From Cannabis sativa (taxonomy: Eukaryota > Streptophyta > Magnoliopsida > Rosales > Cannabaceae): a stretch of 64,000 nucleotides of DNA. Positions within the stretch are counted from its first letter, which is position 1; each line of letters opens with the position of its first letter. The notes below the pieces were generated by a model. It ran no database searches and was not told the origin of the DNA. It saw only the letters and a program-made list of their open reading frames with translations. The position numbers and the translations under genes are program-made. The stretch is taken from assembly GCF_029168945.1 (NCBI RefSeq), contig NC_083603.1, forward strand, positions 48,990,406 to 49,054,405, read 5' to 3'. This document shows, piece by piece, positions 11,822 to 24,380 of the stretch.

Positions 11822-12416
11822 TCAAGAGGGACGGTAAATGTCATGGACGAACATCTTGGCAATGTGAGAAGAGAGTGTAGTAGAAGGCAGCGGTTTTGTA
11901 AAAGCATCAGCAAGTTGGAGGAAACTGTTGACAGGATGAGTCGTATGGAGGAATTCTTGATTTTGTCACGGATGAAGTGGCAATCAAGTTCTATGTGTTT
12001 GGTGCGTTCATGGAACGTTGGGTTGTTGGCGATGTGAATGGCGGAGCGGTTGTCGCAGTAGATAAAAGCAGGACCATTGTGTAGGATGTGAAAGTCTCGA
12101 AGTAGATATTGAAACCATGTAATCTCACTACCAGTTGCAGGGAGAGCACGATATTCAGCTTCGGTGGAGCTTTTGGATATAGTAGGTTGCTTCTTGGTGC
12201 GCCAAGAGATTAGGCAATCACCTAAGAAGACACAAAAACTCGTTGTAGAGCGTTTAGTAGTTGGGCAAGAGGCCTAGTCTGAATCTGAAAAAGCTCTGAG
12301 ATGCAAGGTGGAGTTTGTGCTATATAGGAGTCCCTGGCCTGGATTGCCTTTTAGATACCGAATTAAATGATGGACAGCTTGTAGATGTGGTTTGCGCGTC
12401 TTGGACATGAATTGGC
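11822..12416 (-). pseudogene. Copia RNase H and C-terminus, severed from RT by the CACTA
   Basis: Minus-strand translation starts at SQFMSKTRKPHLQAVHHLIRY, the RT/RNase H connection. It continues through SKSSTEAEYRAL, a DNRSAIHIANNP-like segment and RTKHIELDCHFIRD, and ends at TGA at 11822. A TAG replaces the conserved Trp of SDSDWAS (near 12273). About 20 bases expected between the two copia halves at the CACTA junction are not present on either side. Confidence 0.88.
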
Positions 12417-12790
12417 TACTACAAGAAAAATATCTTTTAGCTACCATGCTTTTAGCTACCAAATTTTATTGGTAGCAAAATGTAGCTTATTGCTACCAAA
12501 TTTTAGTAGTAAAATTTCTTAGTAGCCAATACCAAACAAATAAGACCAAATATTTCTACTGCCAAATTATTTAGTAGGCAATTGTGATTTTTAGCTACCA
12601 ATAAATTTTGGTAGCAAAATTTTTGTGTTTAGCTACCAATTTAACTACCATATTTCTTAATAGCAAAAGATCTTTGTATTTTTTGCTACCAATTTTACTA
12701 CCAATTGTGTTTAGTAGCAAAATAATATTTTCAGCTACTAATTTTTGCTACCATATGCATTTTTTAGTAGAAACATATTTCTTCTCGCAA
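12417..12790. repeat. Left (3') terminal inverted repeat and subterminal motif array
   Basis: Starts TACTACAAGAAA. About 15 copies of TTTTAGCTACCA-like or TGGTAGCAAAA-like motifs occur in both orientations, often as pairs about 20 bp apart. In En/Spm such subterminal motifs bind the TnpA protein and define the transposition complex; that role is inferred. 12791-13404 is AT-rich with no gene recognised. Confidence 0.85.
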
Positions 12791-13404
12791 TCAATACTCA
12801 GCAATTATTTTTTCTTGTATAAAAATATTATTTACCACTTTTGTATTTTATATTTAATAAAATATAATATTTTGTACCTACTAATTCATTTATTAGAGTA
12901 AAAATATAATTATTATTTATAAAATTGTTATACTAAATATTAGAAAATACAGTAAATAATTGATTTTTTTACGAAAATATAAATATTATTTTTAATGTTT
13001 CTCCAAACGTAAATTATTTATGTAATTTTTTTTATTAATTTTAGTGAAATTATTTTATTTTTTTTATCCTTTATTGCATTTATTACCTAAATTATTAATT
13101 TGGTAAATATATACAATTTGCATGTATTTTTTAAAAAAATTAAAATTAATTATAATTAGGTTCGCACCTAATACAAACAGTATTACTAAATATTATTTTA
13201 AAAATAAAAAATTTTAAAGAGTAGAATTATAATTTTCTCACAAAATAAAAACTTATATCGTTGCTTTATTGAAACTTCTAAAGAGTGTTGAAAAATAGAA
13301 GAGAAAAAAGATAAACTAAAATATTAATAAAAACAAATAAAATAAAATGATAATATAGTATGATTCATTTGTTCAATAAAAATGAATAAAAACATAATAA
13401 AATA

Positions 13405-16400
13405 TTAAATCAATTCTATGAATGCATCGGCCCACTCTATTCGAATTTCATCAATTTCTTCATTTGTGTAATAATTCTCCATTCTATTGTTGCACTGAAA
13501 AAAAAAATATTAATAAATATTAGTGAACTTAAATATTATTTATATATATATATATTGAAAAAGATGTATATTTCATATACATTAGTATTTAACCAATTGA
13601 GAGGTCTTGAATCCATGCATAAATCCCGCATGTATTTCATAACATAATATCCACATTCAAAGTGTTTGGGTTGTCGAGGACACTGCACATTTATATAGAT
13701 GTGTAAGAATCTCTTAAAATAAATAATTAAAAGTAATATTTTGTTGTAAAATCATTAAATATTTGTGAAATACAAAATTTTTTTATATATTTTGAGAGAT
13801 AAAGACTACTCACTTTTATAATTTTCCATATAATACCAGCTGGTCTTGGAGTTTTCTTTTTTGAAGCATTGTAATAGTCAAAAATCCTAAATAATAAACA
13901 AATTAACATCAACACTATTACATATAAATTTTAATTTGATGCTTATTATACTAATGATAAATATTATTCACTTACATTGCGATAAAATTCTTAATGGTAT
14001 CACTTGGTAGTTCTCCAGTTGGATTGAGCCAGAAACACATCTCACGTGATGGATCAATTATTATTAGCACCCAATGATAACTAGTGATGGAAGAAAAAAT
14101 TTTAATATATAAATATATTACTATATAGCTAAAATAATAATTTAAGTTAATCTTACCCTAAATTAATAGGGATCAATGAAAGTTGCATCTCCCCCGCGCT
14201 TGCTAATCGATCTGCTATTGATTCTACATTTTGCTGCAAATAGGATCCCACTATAGAAGCCCAACTTGGATGAATAAAACGAAAATACTTCTCTCTTTTT
14301 GAATTTTTTAACCTTTCATGTAAGATCCTAAACATTATAACAATACCAAATTAAATAATGTTATTAAGTGTGCGATTAAAAAATATGATAAAAAAATCTC
14401 TTACCTTATATAAAATGCGATACACTCAGCTCCAATCTCAACATTTGTGCCAAGATGAACTATATCTTTAGGTTCAATATACAAATCTTGATCGTACCCA
14501 AAAATATTTGGATCCATTTCAATACGATACTCTTCTCTACTTTTGCGATATTGAACACTTAACAATATAGCTTTGACGCTCCTTGGGATGATTTTGGGCA
14601 TAACAAATGGAACAGGAGAGTCTTTCACATTCATCGAACTTGTTGAAGCTTTCTGAGTTGGCATGTGTGGAGATAAATGTTCATTTTTCTCCATAGTTTT
14701 TAATGCCTAAAATATTATTAAACAATAAATAATTATAATAGAAAGGCTAAATACAAATCAAACTATTTTCTTTTACCTCAGAATCACCAAAGATGATTAA
14801 GTGTTCCGGCCATGCAACAAAGCTTTGGACTGCATCTTTTACGAAGATTAAATCATCACGAACATGGACAGGAAGACGAGCATTTTCATTCAAACATTCA
14901 ATTATGCGTACTCGTACATTGCCTTTTTCCAAATCTTTCCCATGAACTTGTTTTCCCGGAAAAATTTCACCAATAGCAACTACATCACCGTCTCCCAAAG
15001 TTAATCTATAAGTTTTATCCTACAAACAACATAGAAGAATTAGTTATAATAGTAGTAAAATCAATATTATTTTAAATAAAAAAAAAAAAGGAAAAACCAT
15101 TGTTGGTGGAGTTGGGCACTGTTGTGGTGGATTTGTCTCTTTATTTGATGATGATTGAAATTTATGTCCTTCCAAGAATTTTCTTTCCAATGATTCAACC
15201 CGCTTGTCCACTTTTTCTTGAAGATATTTTTCAAAAACACCATCTTTTTCACTGGTAAAATCTTTGATGATTTTTTCTAATTTTTCAATGCGTTGTTCTT
15301 GAAGCTCCTTGGATTTAGATGATAACTCTATTGATAATTTTTTTCCTATTACAGGTCCAGTCCCTCTTAGCCACCCATACTTAGCATCACCTAAAACTTG
15401 TCTATAGATAGCAGCATCGTCTACCATTATTAATGTACCAGCTTCGAGTTGATTAAGTTGATCTTCACGTAACTCAATCATCTCTTTCTACAAAGATAAA
15501 AAAAATTGTGTAATATATTTATATAAAATGTAAATAGTGGAGAAAATGTTATTAACTTATAGTGAATGTGTTGCATACATATTTTTCCTCAGCAATTTGG
15601 TTGATCCATCCATTTTTTCTCGTGTAGTGAGTTTTTTGAATGTTTCAATCTCTCCAGCTTTAATAGACTTTGATTGTCCTTCATCTACATCCATTACCGG
15701 TGTAGACTTCTGAAATAATTAAGTGAAATTTTTTTTAAAACTTATACATAGTAATTTAAAATTAATTATTAATAATAAATTATTTTTACCGTCTCATGTA
15801 AGTGTTGAGTAAATGATTTACTTCCACCCCTATGCATAAATTTTACTTTTGATCTATTTTTTGAGCTACCTACGGTACTTTTTCTGCAAAAAACAAGTAA
15901 TTGACATTAATAATTTTTTAAGAAAATTAAAAATTTATATGATGAAATAGACATTATGATACCTTCCACTCTTCGCTGGAGAAACATGCAGTGCACATCC
16001 ATTTCCAGTCAGCTTCTTTTATCACCAAACTCGTAGGTCGATGCTCTAATGGATTTTTTCCTTCCTCGATCATTTTTTTATAATGTCGGTGACAATTATG
16101 ACGATGATTGCTGTATGCATTTTTGCAATATTCATCACAAATTACCTCAAGATATGGATCTTTTGCAAAGTCCAATTTGAATACATCCTGCATAAGTTTT
16201 GAATAAATAAATATAAAATTACCTAATTAAAAAAAATATTGAAAAATGAATATATTAACAAATGTACCTGTATACGAGCATATACGGCTTTTTTTTCATG
16301 GGTGGAACTTTGCTCCAACCACTATATTGCAATGGAGCATGATGGCGTACATTTACGCCAACATTAGTTGTAAAATCAGAAGCATTATCACCATAAACTC

Positions 16401-16799
16401 GAAGCTCGCCCTTATTATAGGTAATAGTTAGATTAGTTATTTTGTCATTCTTCAGTTCACGGCTTAAGCGATCTCCACGAGTAGGACCACGTACATTCTT
16501 TTGTATTTCTATTTTTTGTAAGAAAAATATATAATTAATAAGTATTTATAAATGTATTTTTTTCCAAAATAAGAGTGATGATAAAATTTTGTACCTTTTG
16601 AAGATTGACGTTGTTCATCATGTAATGGAACTGTTGAAGGGTCATCAGTAGAAGGTGTCAAGGATTGCGGTGAATCTGATGGTGATTGAGTATCATTGTG
16701 TGCCCGTTTAGAGCTAAATCTTCTCGTACTACTCAAGGGTTGATCTGAAGTATCAGTGCGTCCCCGTTTTGAACTACCTTTTCTCGTACTACTTGACAT
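13405..16799 (-). CDS. CACTA TnpA-like protein fused to a Ulp1-type (C48) cysteine protease
   Basis: Multi-exon gene read as conserved blocks separated by AT-rich introns. In order: a Ser/Arg-rich N-terminus (16799 to about 16600); a block with RGPTRGDRLSRELKN and APLQYSGW (16500-16260); a Transposase_24/Ptta-like block (DVFKLDFAKD ... DWKWMCTACFSSEEW, 16193-15960); a coiled coil (about 15420-15170); a Transposase_23-like block ending FVAWPEHL (14998-14760); then a Ulp1-like domain. The protease shows HWVLIIIDPSREMCFWL (about 14090-14010) and CPRQPKHFECGYYVMKYM (about 13680-13620), supplying His, Gln and Cys. The position often held by the catalytic Asp appears to be Asn (LNPTGELP). The last exon ends NEEIDEIRIEWADAFIELI then TAA. 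An A8 run near 16290 shifts the frame, so the copy may be broken. Exon borders are approximate. Confidence 0.72.
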
Positions 16800-16896
16800 A
16801 ATAAAATCTGAAATGATAAATTATTAGTAGCTAATATTAAATTATCACATTAACAAAATAAATTTATTTACACACCCTTTATATTAATCACTTTCA

Positions 16897-19800
16897 TCAC
16901 AAATCGGTTTCGGAATCCGAACCACTAAGTAGTGCTTCTTCATCAATATCATCAATGTTTAATTCGTGTTGAACTTGATTATTTTGATCTTTTGGGAGTC
17001 AATCAATAACTCATCGGTTTCAACTTCATCAATATCTTTTCGAATTAGAACGTCGTCCATGTTGTTTGAAGAATCCAATGTGAGATTAATGTTGTTTGAG
17101 GAATCTTCTTGATATGCTTCACGATTCTGGACAACTCGTTCTCCATCATCAACTTCAGGCTCTGATGGTATTTCCCAAATATGACGATGGTTTACCTTTT
17201 GCACCACTTTCCAATTTTCTCCTTTTTTAATGTCATCTAAATAGAATACTGGATTAACTTGATTTGCAAGAAGAAACGGGTCGTCTTCAAACCAATATGA
17301 GCTAATATTTATACTAGTCATATGATATTCCGTATAGATTCTACGTGGACTCTCACTGGTGTTATACCAAGAACATTTGAACAATATCACCTTATTGAAA
17401 TAGATGTAATGTACTTCCCATATTTCATCGATGACACCATAAAAATCACAAAGGTTCCCATTATATTCGCCTCAACTCGAATTCCATAATTTTGAGTGAC
17501 TCGTTTTTCATCTCGAGTTTTTGTGTGATATCTAACACCATTAACCATACAACCAAGATACTTGCAAATTAAAAAATTAGGCTGAATTGCAATGGCATAT
17601 AAATCATCTTGGGCCGTAGAATATGAGCATTCATTCATTCTTTTAACCTGAGATAATAATTTGTATAGTTAAAATGAGAATAAATATGCATATTCCATTT
17701 GAAAGATATACAAATTTACGAACTTACTTTATTTTCAAACCAAGATGGAAATTTTTTTTTCTGCGATTCGTCAATATCCAAAACACCTTTAGATTGTAAA
17801 AACAATCGTGTTCTCTCGATTCAAAGTAAGTAACTCTCGTATAAGAATTATTTTATTTACGACAACATAAATTTTTTAGGATATATTTAAGATGAATTAA
17901 AGAAAACTTACTCCAAATATGGCTCCAATTCAGACAATTATTCGTAATGTACCAATGAACCATATTTCGTTCATCTTCACTTATTCTGATTGATGATTGT
18001 TTCCCAAATGGTCTAGTTGGTAAGTTGAATATGGATAATGTTGATTCTCTTCTTACTCCGACATCATCTGGATTTCGATCTGGACGATTGAAACGAGTTT
18101 CTATCCCATGAAGATACATAGAACAAAAATTTAATGCCTCACTAATTATATATCCTTTAGCAATGGAACCTTCAAGCCGAGCTTTGTTCTTTACATATTT
18201 TTTCAAATGACCCATTTCCCTATAAAAGGTTATATAATTAATATATACATTAGTGCACATTTTTAAAATTCATTATTTGTTAAGGTAACAAAAATTTTGT
18301 TACCTTTCAATTGAATACATCCATCGCATTTGGACAGGACCACCTAACTTGGCTTCCTTTGGCAAGTGGACCGCTAGATGAATCATCACATCGAAAAAGG
18401 CAGGGGGGAAAATACTTTCCATCTTACAAAGTGTGAACACGATGCCTTCTTCCAAATCATTTAAGTCTTTCACATACAATGTCTTCGCACATAGTTTTTG
18501 AAAAAATAAGGATAATTCAGCAATTACACTCATCACTTTTTTTTTCAAGTATGGCCTTACACAAATAGGTAGCAATATCTGTAATAATATATGACAATCG
18601 TGACTTTTTAAACCAGTAATCTTCCCATCTTTCATAATTATATTTCGAGACAAGTTTGCTGCATATCCATCTGGAAATTTAACAGACTCCAAGAACTTAC
18701 AAATAGTTTGTCGTTCCTTCATCGATAATGTATAACAAGCCGTAGGTTTCACCCACTTGTTCCCCCGTTTCTTCATTTGCAATTGCTTACGAATTTTCAA
18801 ATCTTGTAAGTCAAGTCGTGCCTTATCGGTATCCTTACACTTGCCGTCGATGCTAAACATTGTTCCAACCACACTATCACATATATTTTTCTCAATATGC
18901 ATCACATCCAAATTATGCCTTAGTTTAAGTTTGGGCCAGTATGCTAACTCCCACAAAATACTTTTACGCCTCCAATTTGTTTTATTTTGATAGCTCGCAT
19001 TCTTCATCTCGATTCGATCATCTTTTACAATATCAACATTTTTACGCGGCCTACATTTCCACATACCATCTAATTTAGTTAAAATTTCATCACTTGTTAA
19101 CTCTTGAGGGGGATTTCGTGTTTCAATTGTACCATCGTATTCCTTATCATTGCGCCACTGATGTTCAGCACACAAATATCGACGATGTCCCATGTAAGAG
19201 ATCTTACCCCTAACTCGAAATGAAGATGTGTCATCCTCACAAACTGGACATGCCTTATACCCTTGAGTGCTATAGCCGATTACGTACCATATGCGGGGAA
19301 ATCATTAATTGTCCATAACACAAAGACGCATTGTAAAATATGTTTTATCAACAACATCAAAAGTTCTTACTCCTTTCTCCCATAATTCTTTTAGTTCTTC
19401 AATTAAGGGTTGTAAATAGACATCTATGTCCTTACCGGAGCACGACGTCCAGAATAAGTACCGCCATCATTAAAGATTCTCGTTTCATGCATATCCATGG
19501 TGGCATATTATATGGCATTAGTATTACTGGCCACATGCTGTATGAGTTTGATAAATCACCAAACGGATTAAACCCATCTGTTGCAAATCCCAACCTAATG
19601 TTTCGAGGCTCTTTGGCAAAATCAGGATATTGCTTATCGAAATCTTTCCAAGCCTCTCGCATCCGCCGGATGTCTAAGTACACCTTCGGCATCCACCCGT
19701 TTTTCTTTGTGCCACCTCATATCCGTCGCGGTGTGTCTTGACATAAAAAGTCGTTGTAAACGGGGAGTTATTGGAAAATAATGCATCTTTTTATGTGGTA

Positions 19801-20583
19801 TTTTTTTTCCTTTAGTTCCTTGGTACTCATATCTTTCATGACCACATATAGGACAATTTGTAGCATCTTTATTATTTTTCCAGTACAAACAACAATCATC
19901 CTTACATACATCTATTGTTTCGCACTCTAAACCAAGACCACTCAATATTTTCTTAACCTCATAATAAGAATTTGGGATTTTGTTATCATCAGGAAATGCA
20001 TCCTTAAGAAGCTCAAGAATCATGTCGAAGCCTTTAATACTCAAGCTAGTCAATACTTTTATATGCATTAGCTTAACCATGAAAGTCAAACTTGAAAACT
20101 TTGTACATCCAGGATACAATTCTTTTTCTACTTCATCAAATAAGTTATGGAAGTTTTTCCATTTCTCCTTATGACTTGAATCCTCAAAATTCTCAGAAGC
20201 ATTATGTGTAGGAACTTCTTGAGCCAAGTCTTCAATTGCTGGGATCATATCATCATTGTCATCATGGTCAATGTCATTATTATTATCGCCAATATCACTG
20301 AAATCTTCGACATCAGTAGCATCATTATTATCATGATCACTTTCTTCTAAAATATCTTCCCCGTGATGTACCCAGTTAACATATCGAGTATAAAACCCTT
20401 TTACGTAGATATGACGCTCAATTGTCTGTAAGTCATGAAAGTATAAATTCATACACATAACACATGGGCACCGAATCTTATTCTCCTCATTCAGATGACT
20501 ACTTGATAATCTAATGAATTTTTGCAATCCCTTATTGTACTTGCGTACAATCTATTGTTATTAGAAATCCAACTCTTATCCAT
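16897..20583 (-). pseudogene. CACTA transposase, TNP2 (Transposase_21) family, frameshifted
   Basis: Catalytic transposase of CACTA elements. It begins MDKSWIS (20583), typical of the Transpos_assoc domain, continuing through CPCVMCMN and IYVKGFYTRYVNWVHHGE. The TNP2 core follows: CPICGHERY, MRWHKEKRVDAEGVLRHPAD, RNIRLGFATDGFNPFG, then LAYWPKLKLRHNLDVMHIEK. DUF4218-like sequence (PPAFFDVMIHLAVHLPKEA, ending MYSIER at a splice donor near 18300) continues in KNKARLEGSIAKGY. DUF4216-like sequence (RYHTKTRDEKRVTQNYGI) leads to an acidic C-terminus ending at TGA at 16897. Frame changes occur near 20540, 19645, 19445 (two close) and 16980, so this copy probably makes no full transposase. Some could be sequence errors. 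Confidence 0.85.
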
Positions 20584-21059
20584 AGCTTGTTTATTCCTTT
20601 TCAGAGGTGTGAGGATGATGTGTTACACTAGAAAAAAAAATCCAAAGAAACAATATGACCAAATTTAAAAAAAACAATAAAAAAATAATATTAATGAATA
20701 TTTTTTAAAAGTAATTATATTATAAAAAAAATTATATTTTTTTTATTCAAATATTAACTACTAACACTTTTTAATTTTTAATTAAAATTAAAAAAAAAAG
20801 AATTTTCACTAGAATTATTTTTCAAAAATATATAAATAAATATTTTAAAAATATAAATTGGAAAAAAAAAATTAAAAAAACTTAAGTCTTTTTAAAAATA
20901 TAAATTGAGAAAAAAAATTAAAAAAATTTAATACAATTAAATAAATAAATTTTATATAAAATAAAATATTAATAAAATTTTATTATTAAACACTATTTAT
21001 TTTTTTTTAATTTTTTTTCAGTACCAATATAGGCAAAAACAATGTAATTTGGGTAAAAA
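20584..21059. other. AT-rich spacer between transposase and captured region
   Basis: Very AT-rich with long A and T runs. No coding similarity recognised. The left border of captured DNA is probably near 21050, where base composition changes sharply. Confidence 0.6.
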
Positions 21060-21590
21060 AACCCTAATTTCATCACTCCCAGCTAAGCTTCTTCAACCGC
21101 AGCTTTGTGCGAATCTGATGATCAGTCGCTCTCTCTCTCGTTTCCTCTCCTTCTCGCACTCTCTCTCGTTTCCGATCTCCTGATCTCGCACTCTCTCTCG
21201 TTTCCTCTCCTGATCTCGCACTCTCTCTCAGGGATCAATAGAACAACCCCAGGTCCGACACTTACCACAATCAACTCTTTCTGCCTAAACAACAAAATCT
21301 CTCAGAAAAGAGTACTTTTTAGTCTCTTTAAGCTTCTTCTTCTTCTTCCCTGAAAACTCAAACAATTTATTCTTTTTCATTTTTTGTTTGGTTTTCAATC
21401 TCAACTCAAAATTTCAAACCCTTACTTTTCCCATCGGCAGTACTATTAAAGCTTTTTCTTTTTTAATCCTAACATAGGTTGTTTTCACGCCAACGCAAAA
21501 CCCAGTTAGTATCATGAAACGAGGGTACACAGAATCGCCATCTACCTCTCTTGGGCCACCTCAATCCAGAATCAAACACAACCCAGATGG
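21060..21590 (+). pseudogene. Captured fragment: 5' UTR and first exon of mRNA cap guanine-N7 methyltransferase
   Basis: The ATG at 21514 opens MKRGYTESPSTSLGPPQSRI, followed by a few residues ending NPDG, then a GT donor at about 21591. This closely resembles the N-terminus of the plant nuclear cap methyltransferase (start MKRG, Ser/Pro-rich, then NPEG). The upstream CT-rich stretch with repeated CACTCTCTCTCGTTTCC would be its 5' UTR. The methyltransferase domain is absent. The match is short, so the call depends on the start motif and exon border. Confidence 0.6.
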
Positions 21591-22763
21591 TAAATTTAAT
21601 TGCTTTTTGAGGTTTTTTCTTGATGGCAGTGATATATTTGGTGCTATATGGATTGTGATGTTTTCTTTCTTTCACTTGGATTGGTACTCTCAAAGAAAAA
21701 AGATTGGTAGTTTCTGTCAAAGGAGCAAAGGAAGCTATTTGCTTAATTGAGAATTTCTAAGAAAGGTATTTTATTCACTTTCATAATTTGATTAATATCT
21801 AAATCTTAATTTGTATATAAATTAATTTGTTGATGCTGTCTGTTTTTTATTTTTCTGCTTGGGATTTTCTGGGTTAGAATCGGTTTAGAAAGGGGTGCTG
21901 CTGGGTTTTATTTTCTGGGTTTGTAAGAGGGTTGTTCTTCGTGTTCTTCAAAGAAGAACAACGAAGAAGGAGGCTCTGTTTGGGGTATTTCGAATTGGGC
22001 AGCAAGGATTAATTTCTGGGTTGATTTTGTTGATGTCTCTGTGTTCTTCAGAGAAGAACAAAGAAGGAGAACGGCTAGGGTTAATCTTTAGTGGCTGTGT
22101 TTATGTGTTTATAATACGACTTGTAGCTCTTTAATAAAAGGGCTGTCGTCTGAATTAAAGGCTGAGAGTAAAAAAAAAAAACAGTATCCATTTATCAAAA
22201 CATTTAAATAAACAAACAATATACCTTATTGTGATCAAGTCCTCCAATTGCCTCGAATTGGAAATTTTCCTTCAAAAATGGCCTCACACACCTATTATAA
22301 AGAAATTTATGTTATTCATCATAAATTTCAATCAGTATCCACACATATCATACATACATTACTATATCTAATCTAGACATATAAATATACATTATACCTT
22401 TTTGTCTTTCAGTCCTTGTTTTTCAAAGCTCTTCAATCCAAAAATCTTTACTTTTCATAATAATATATAGATATAGATATTGAGGTTTTCGGATGAGTTC
22501 TATTTTTTTTGGCAGAAATATATTGACAGAAGGAAGAATAGATCGACAGAACTATATATGGGGAGATATTTAGGTTTTATTTAGGGTTTTATTATTTTTA
22601 AATATAAATATTTTAAATATTTTAATGATATATAATCTCTTTTTTATTCTTATTTTTTTTTCATCTGGCAATTTTATTGTTATTCAAATTCAAATTCATC
22701 CTAATATCTAGCTTTAAAATAGGTTAATTAGTTAGTTAGAAAATTAATCCTAATCGGAATCAG
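21591..22763. other. Non-coding part of captured region
   Basis: Probably intron sequence of the cap methyltransferase fragment at first (to about 22150), then AT-rich DNA. The last stretch before 22764 is likely intron of the NDUFB2 fragment, ending in a CAG acceptor. No conserved protein was recognised in the short ORF at 21895-22134. Confidence 0.45.
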
Positions 22764-23020
22764 GTGGCACGTAATACTGGGAAGGGCATGTGTGCTATGA
22801 TGTGCTTTTGGGTTCTGTACAGAGCCAAGCAAGATGGTCCTGTACTCTTGGGTTGGAGACATCCTTGGGAGGGCCATGGCCATGGACATGATGAGCATTA
22901 GGTAATATTGAATGAAGTGGGTGTGAAGTGAGATCTCTAAGGGCTCTGTTCATAGATGTCGTTTTGGCACTTCTTTGTTATATTCTGTTCAATAAAATGA
23001 ATTTGTTTGTAAAGGCCTAT
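22764..23020 (+). pseudogene. Captured fragment: last exon and 3' UTR of complex I subunit NDUFB2
   Basis: After an intact CAG acceptor, the exon encodes TGKGMCAMMCFWVLYRAKQD, then GPVLLGWRHPWEGHGHGHDEH and TAG (22899-22901). This is the C-terminal part of the plant NADH dehydrogenase 1 beta subcomplex subunit 2, including its His/Gly-rich tail. The following bases look like its 3' UTR, with AATAAA about 22992. The N-terminal exon is missing. Confidence 0.82.
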
Positions 23021-23099
23021 GTACTCCTTTGAGATCGTCTGCTTGTTATGCCTTTTCTGAAATACTCTTGGTTGGACTTGAATTCGCAATGAAATCATT

Positions 23100-23282
23100 A
23101 ACGCAACATGTGGCAATGCAACAGAGTTAATAATAGCATTATTTGCTCTTCAACAAAAGAAAATAGATGTAGTGAAGTACTCCCTTCTGGGTTCCATCAT
23201 TTCAAACCTCCTCCTAGTTCTTGGTACCTCTCTTCTATGCGGAGGCTTGGCTAACCTGAAAAAGGAACAAAGATATGATAGA
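23100..23282 (+). pseudogene. Captured fragment: exon of a vacuolar cation/proton exchanger (CAX), first part
   Basis: Encodes [20 protein letters not shown], then [20 protein letters not shown] and [21 protein letters not shown]. This includes the signature GNATE cation-binding region of CAX antiporters. A GTAATA donor follows at 23283. The left edge is abrupt: the normally preceding residues are replaced by unrelated sequence, so the capture breakpoint is near 23100. Confidence 0.9.
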
Positions 23283-23342
23283 GTAATAAGACGTTATTAT
23301 TATTATTGATTTCATTTTATAATATATATATATTTAATGATA

Positions 23343-23831
23343 ATAAATATAATGGTTGGAACTGAGAGTAAGCATGATGCTTCCGTGGTTACTTCATCTT
23401 CACAGCCTTTAGGCCGGCTACAAATAAATCGCTCTACAGTTAATATGGAGAGTAATAAGCAGCAGCCAATGTCAGATTTTGGGAGGCCTATGGGAAGCCA
23501 AGGTCAATTAATTTCAGATTCTGGAAAGTTTCAGGGACATGCGGCAAGTCTGGGTTCTAGCACTTCAAGAATTCCCAAATCCCCTTGGATGCCTATCCCC
23601 ATGCTGTTTACTGCTATCTCAAAAGAAGTTCTTCCAAAAGATATGAATCTCATAAATAAGCATTATGAACTTTTTAGGGCAAAGAAGATAGACCGTGATG
23701 AATTTGTTAAAAAGCTGAGATTGATAGTTGGAGATAATTTGTTGAGGTCCACCATAACGAAGCTTCAATGCAAGATTCCAGTGCAACCGAAGACCGAATT
23801 AGAAGCATTCGGGACAAAAGCTGAAGGTTGA
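23343..23831 (+). pseudogene. Captured fragment: RST domain of an RCD1/SRO-like protein
   Basis: About 160 open codons. The N-terminal 80 are Ser/Gln-rich and unstructured. The rest reads [40 protein letters not shown] and [20 protein letters not shown], a clear RST domain (RCD1-SRO-TAF4), closest in wording to RCD1/SRO proteins. In the host protein the RST domain binds transcription factors. WWE and PARP-like parts are absent. The fragment lies between two consecutive CAX exons, where a CAX intron belongs. Confidence 0.72.
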
Positions 23832-24203
23832 GGATGCCTTTAATTGGTTGTTGGAGGAGTCGTACTGGTATGCTGCCTGCTCTGTTTGCGCTAGCTTGCT
23901 AGAAATGTGTCGACATAATCTTTTGTTATGGCTATCATGTATCTGGTTTGGATAACTTGGTAGGTTTTAGGTAATAAGAAACCTGTTCAATGTTCTATTT
24001 TCATGCTAGTTATTAATTACTTTGTTGAGTATGGTTTTATTATATGCTTAAAATACATATATATGTTTTAGTAGTTTAGAAGGAACATTCATTTGCTTTT
24101 AACTTTTGTATGGTACATTAAGCCAGGTTGAGTAGTGTTTTTTCAAATATTATAATTACTTCTTATCTTTTGCACATGATAATAAATATAATAATAAGTG
24201 CAG

Positions 24204-24380
24204 AAACAGGCAGATGTGAACTCACTTCTTCTGCTACTGGGATTGCTATGCCACATACTGCCATTGATGTTCAAATATGCAGCAGCGCCGGGGATTTATG
24301 TTGGAAACTATACGCTTCAGTTGTCTAGAGCAAGTAGCATTTTTATGCTTTTGGCCTATATAATATTGTGCTGTTTTTTT
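24204..24380 (+). pseudogene. Captured fragment: next exon of the CAX exchanger
   Basis: After a TGCAG acceptor the exon reads KQADVNSLLLLLGLLCHILP, then LMFKYAAAPGIYVGNYTLQLSRASS and IFMLLAY, the CAX segment that follows the exon at 23100-23282. It then runs into T- and A-rich sequence and stops making sense near 24380. Confidence 0.88.
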
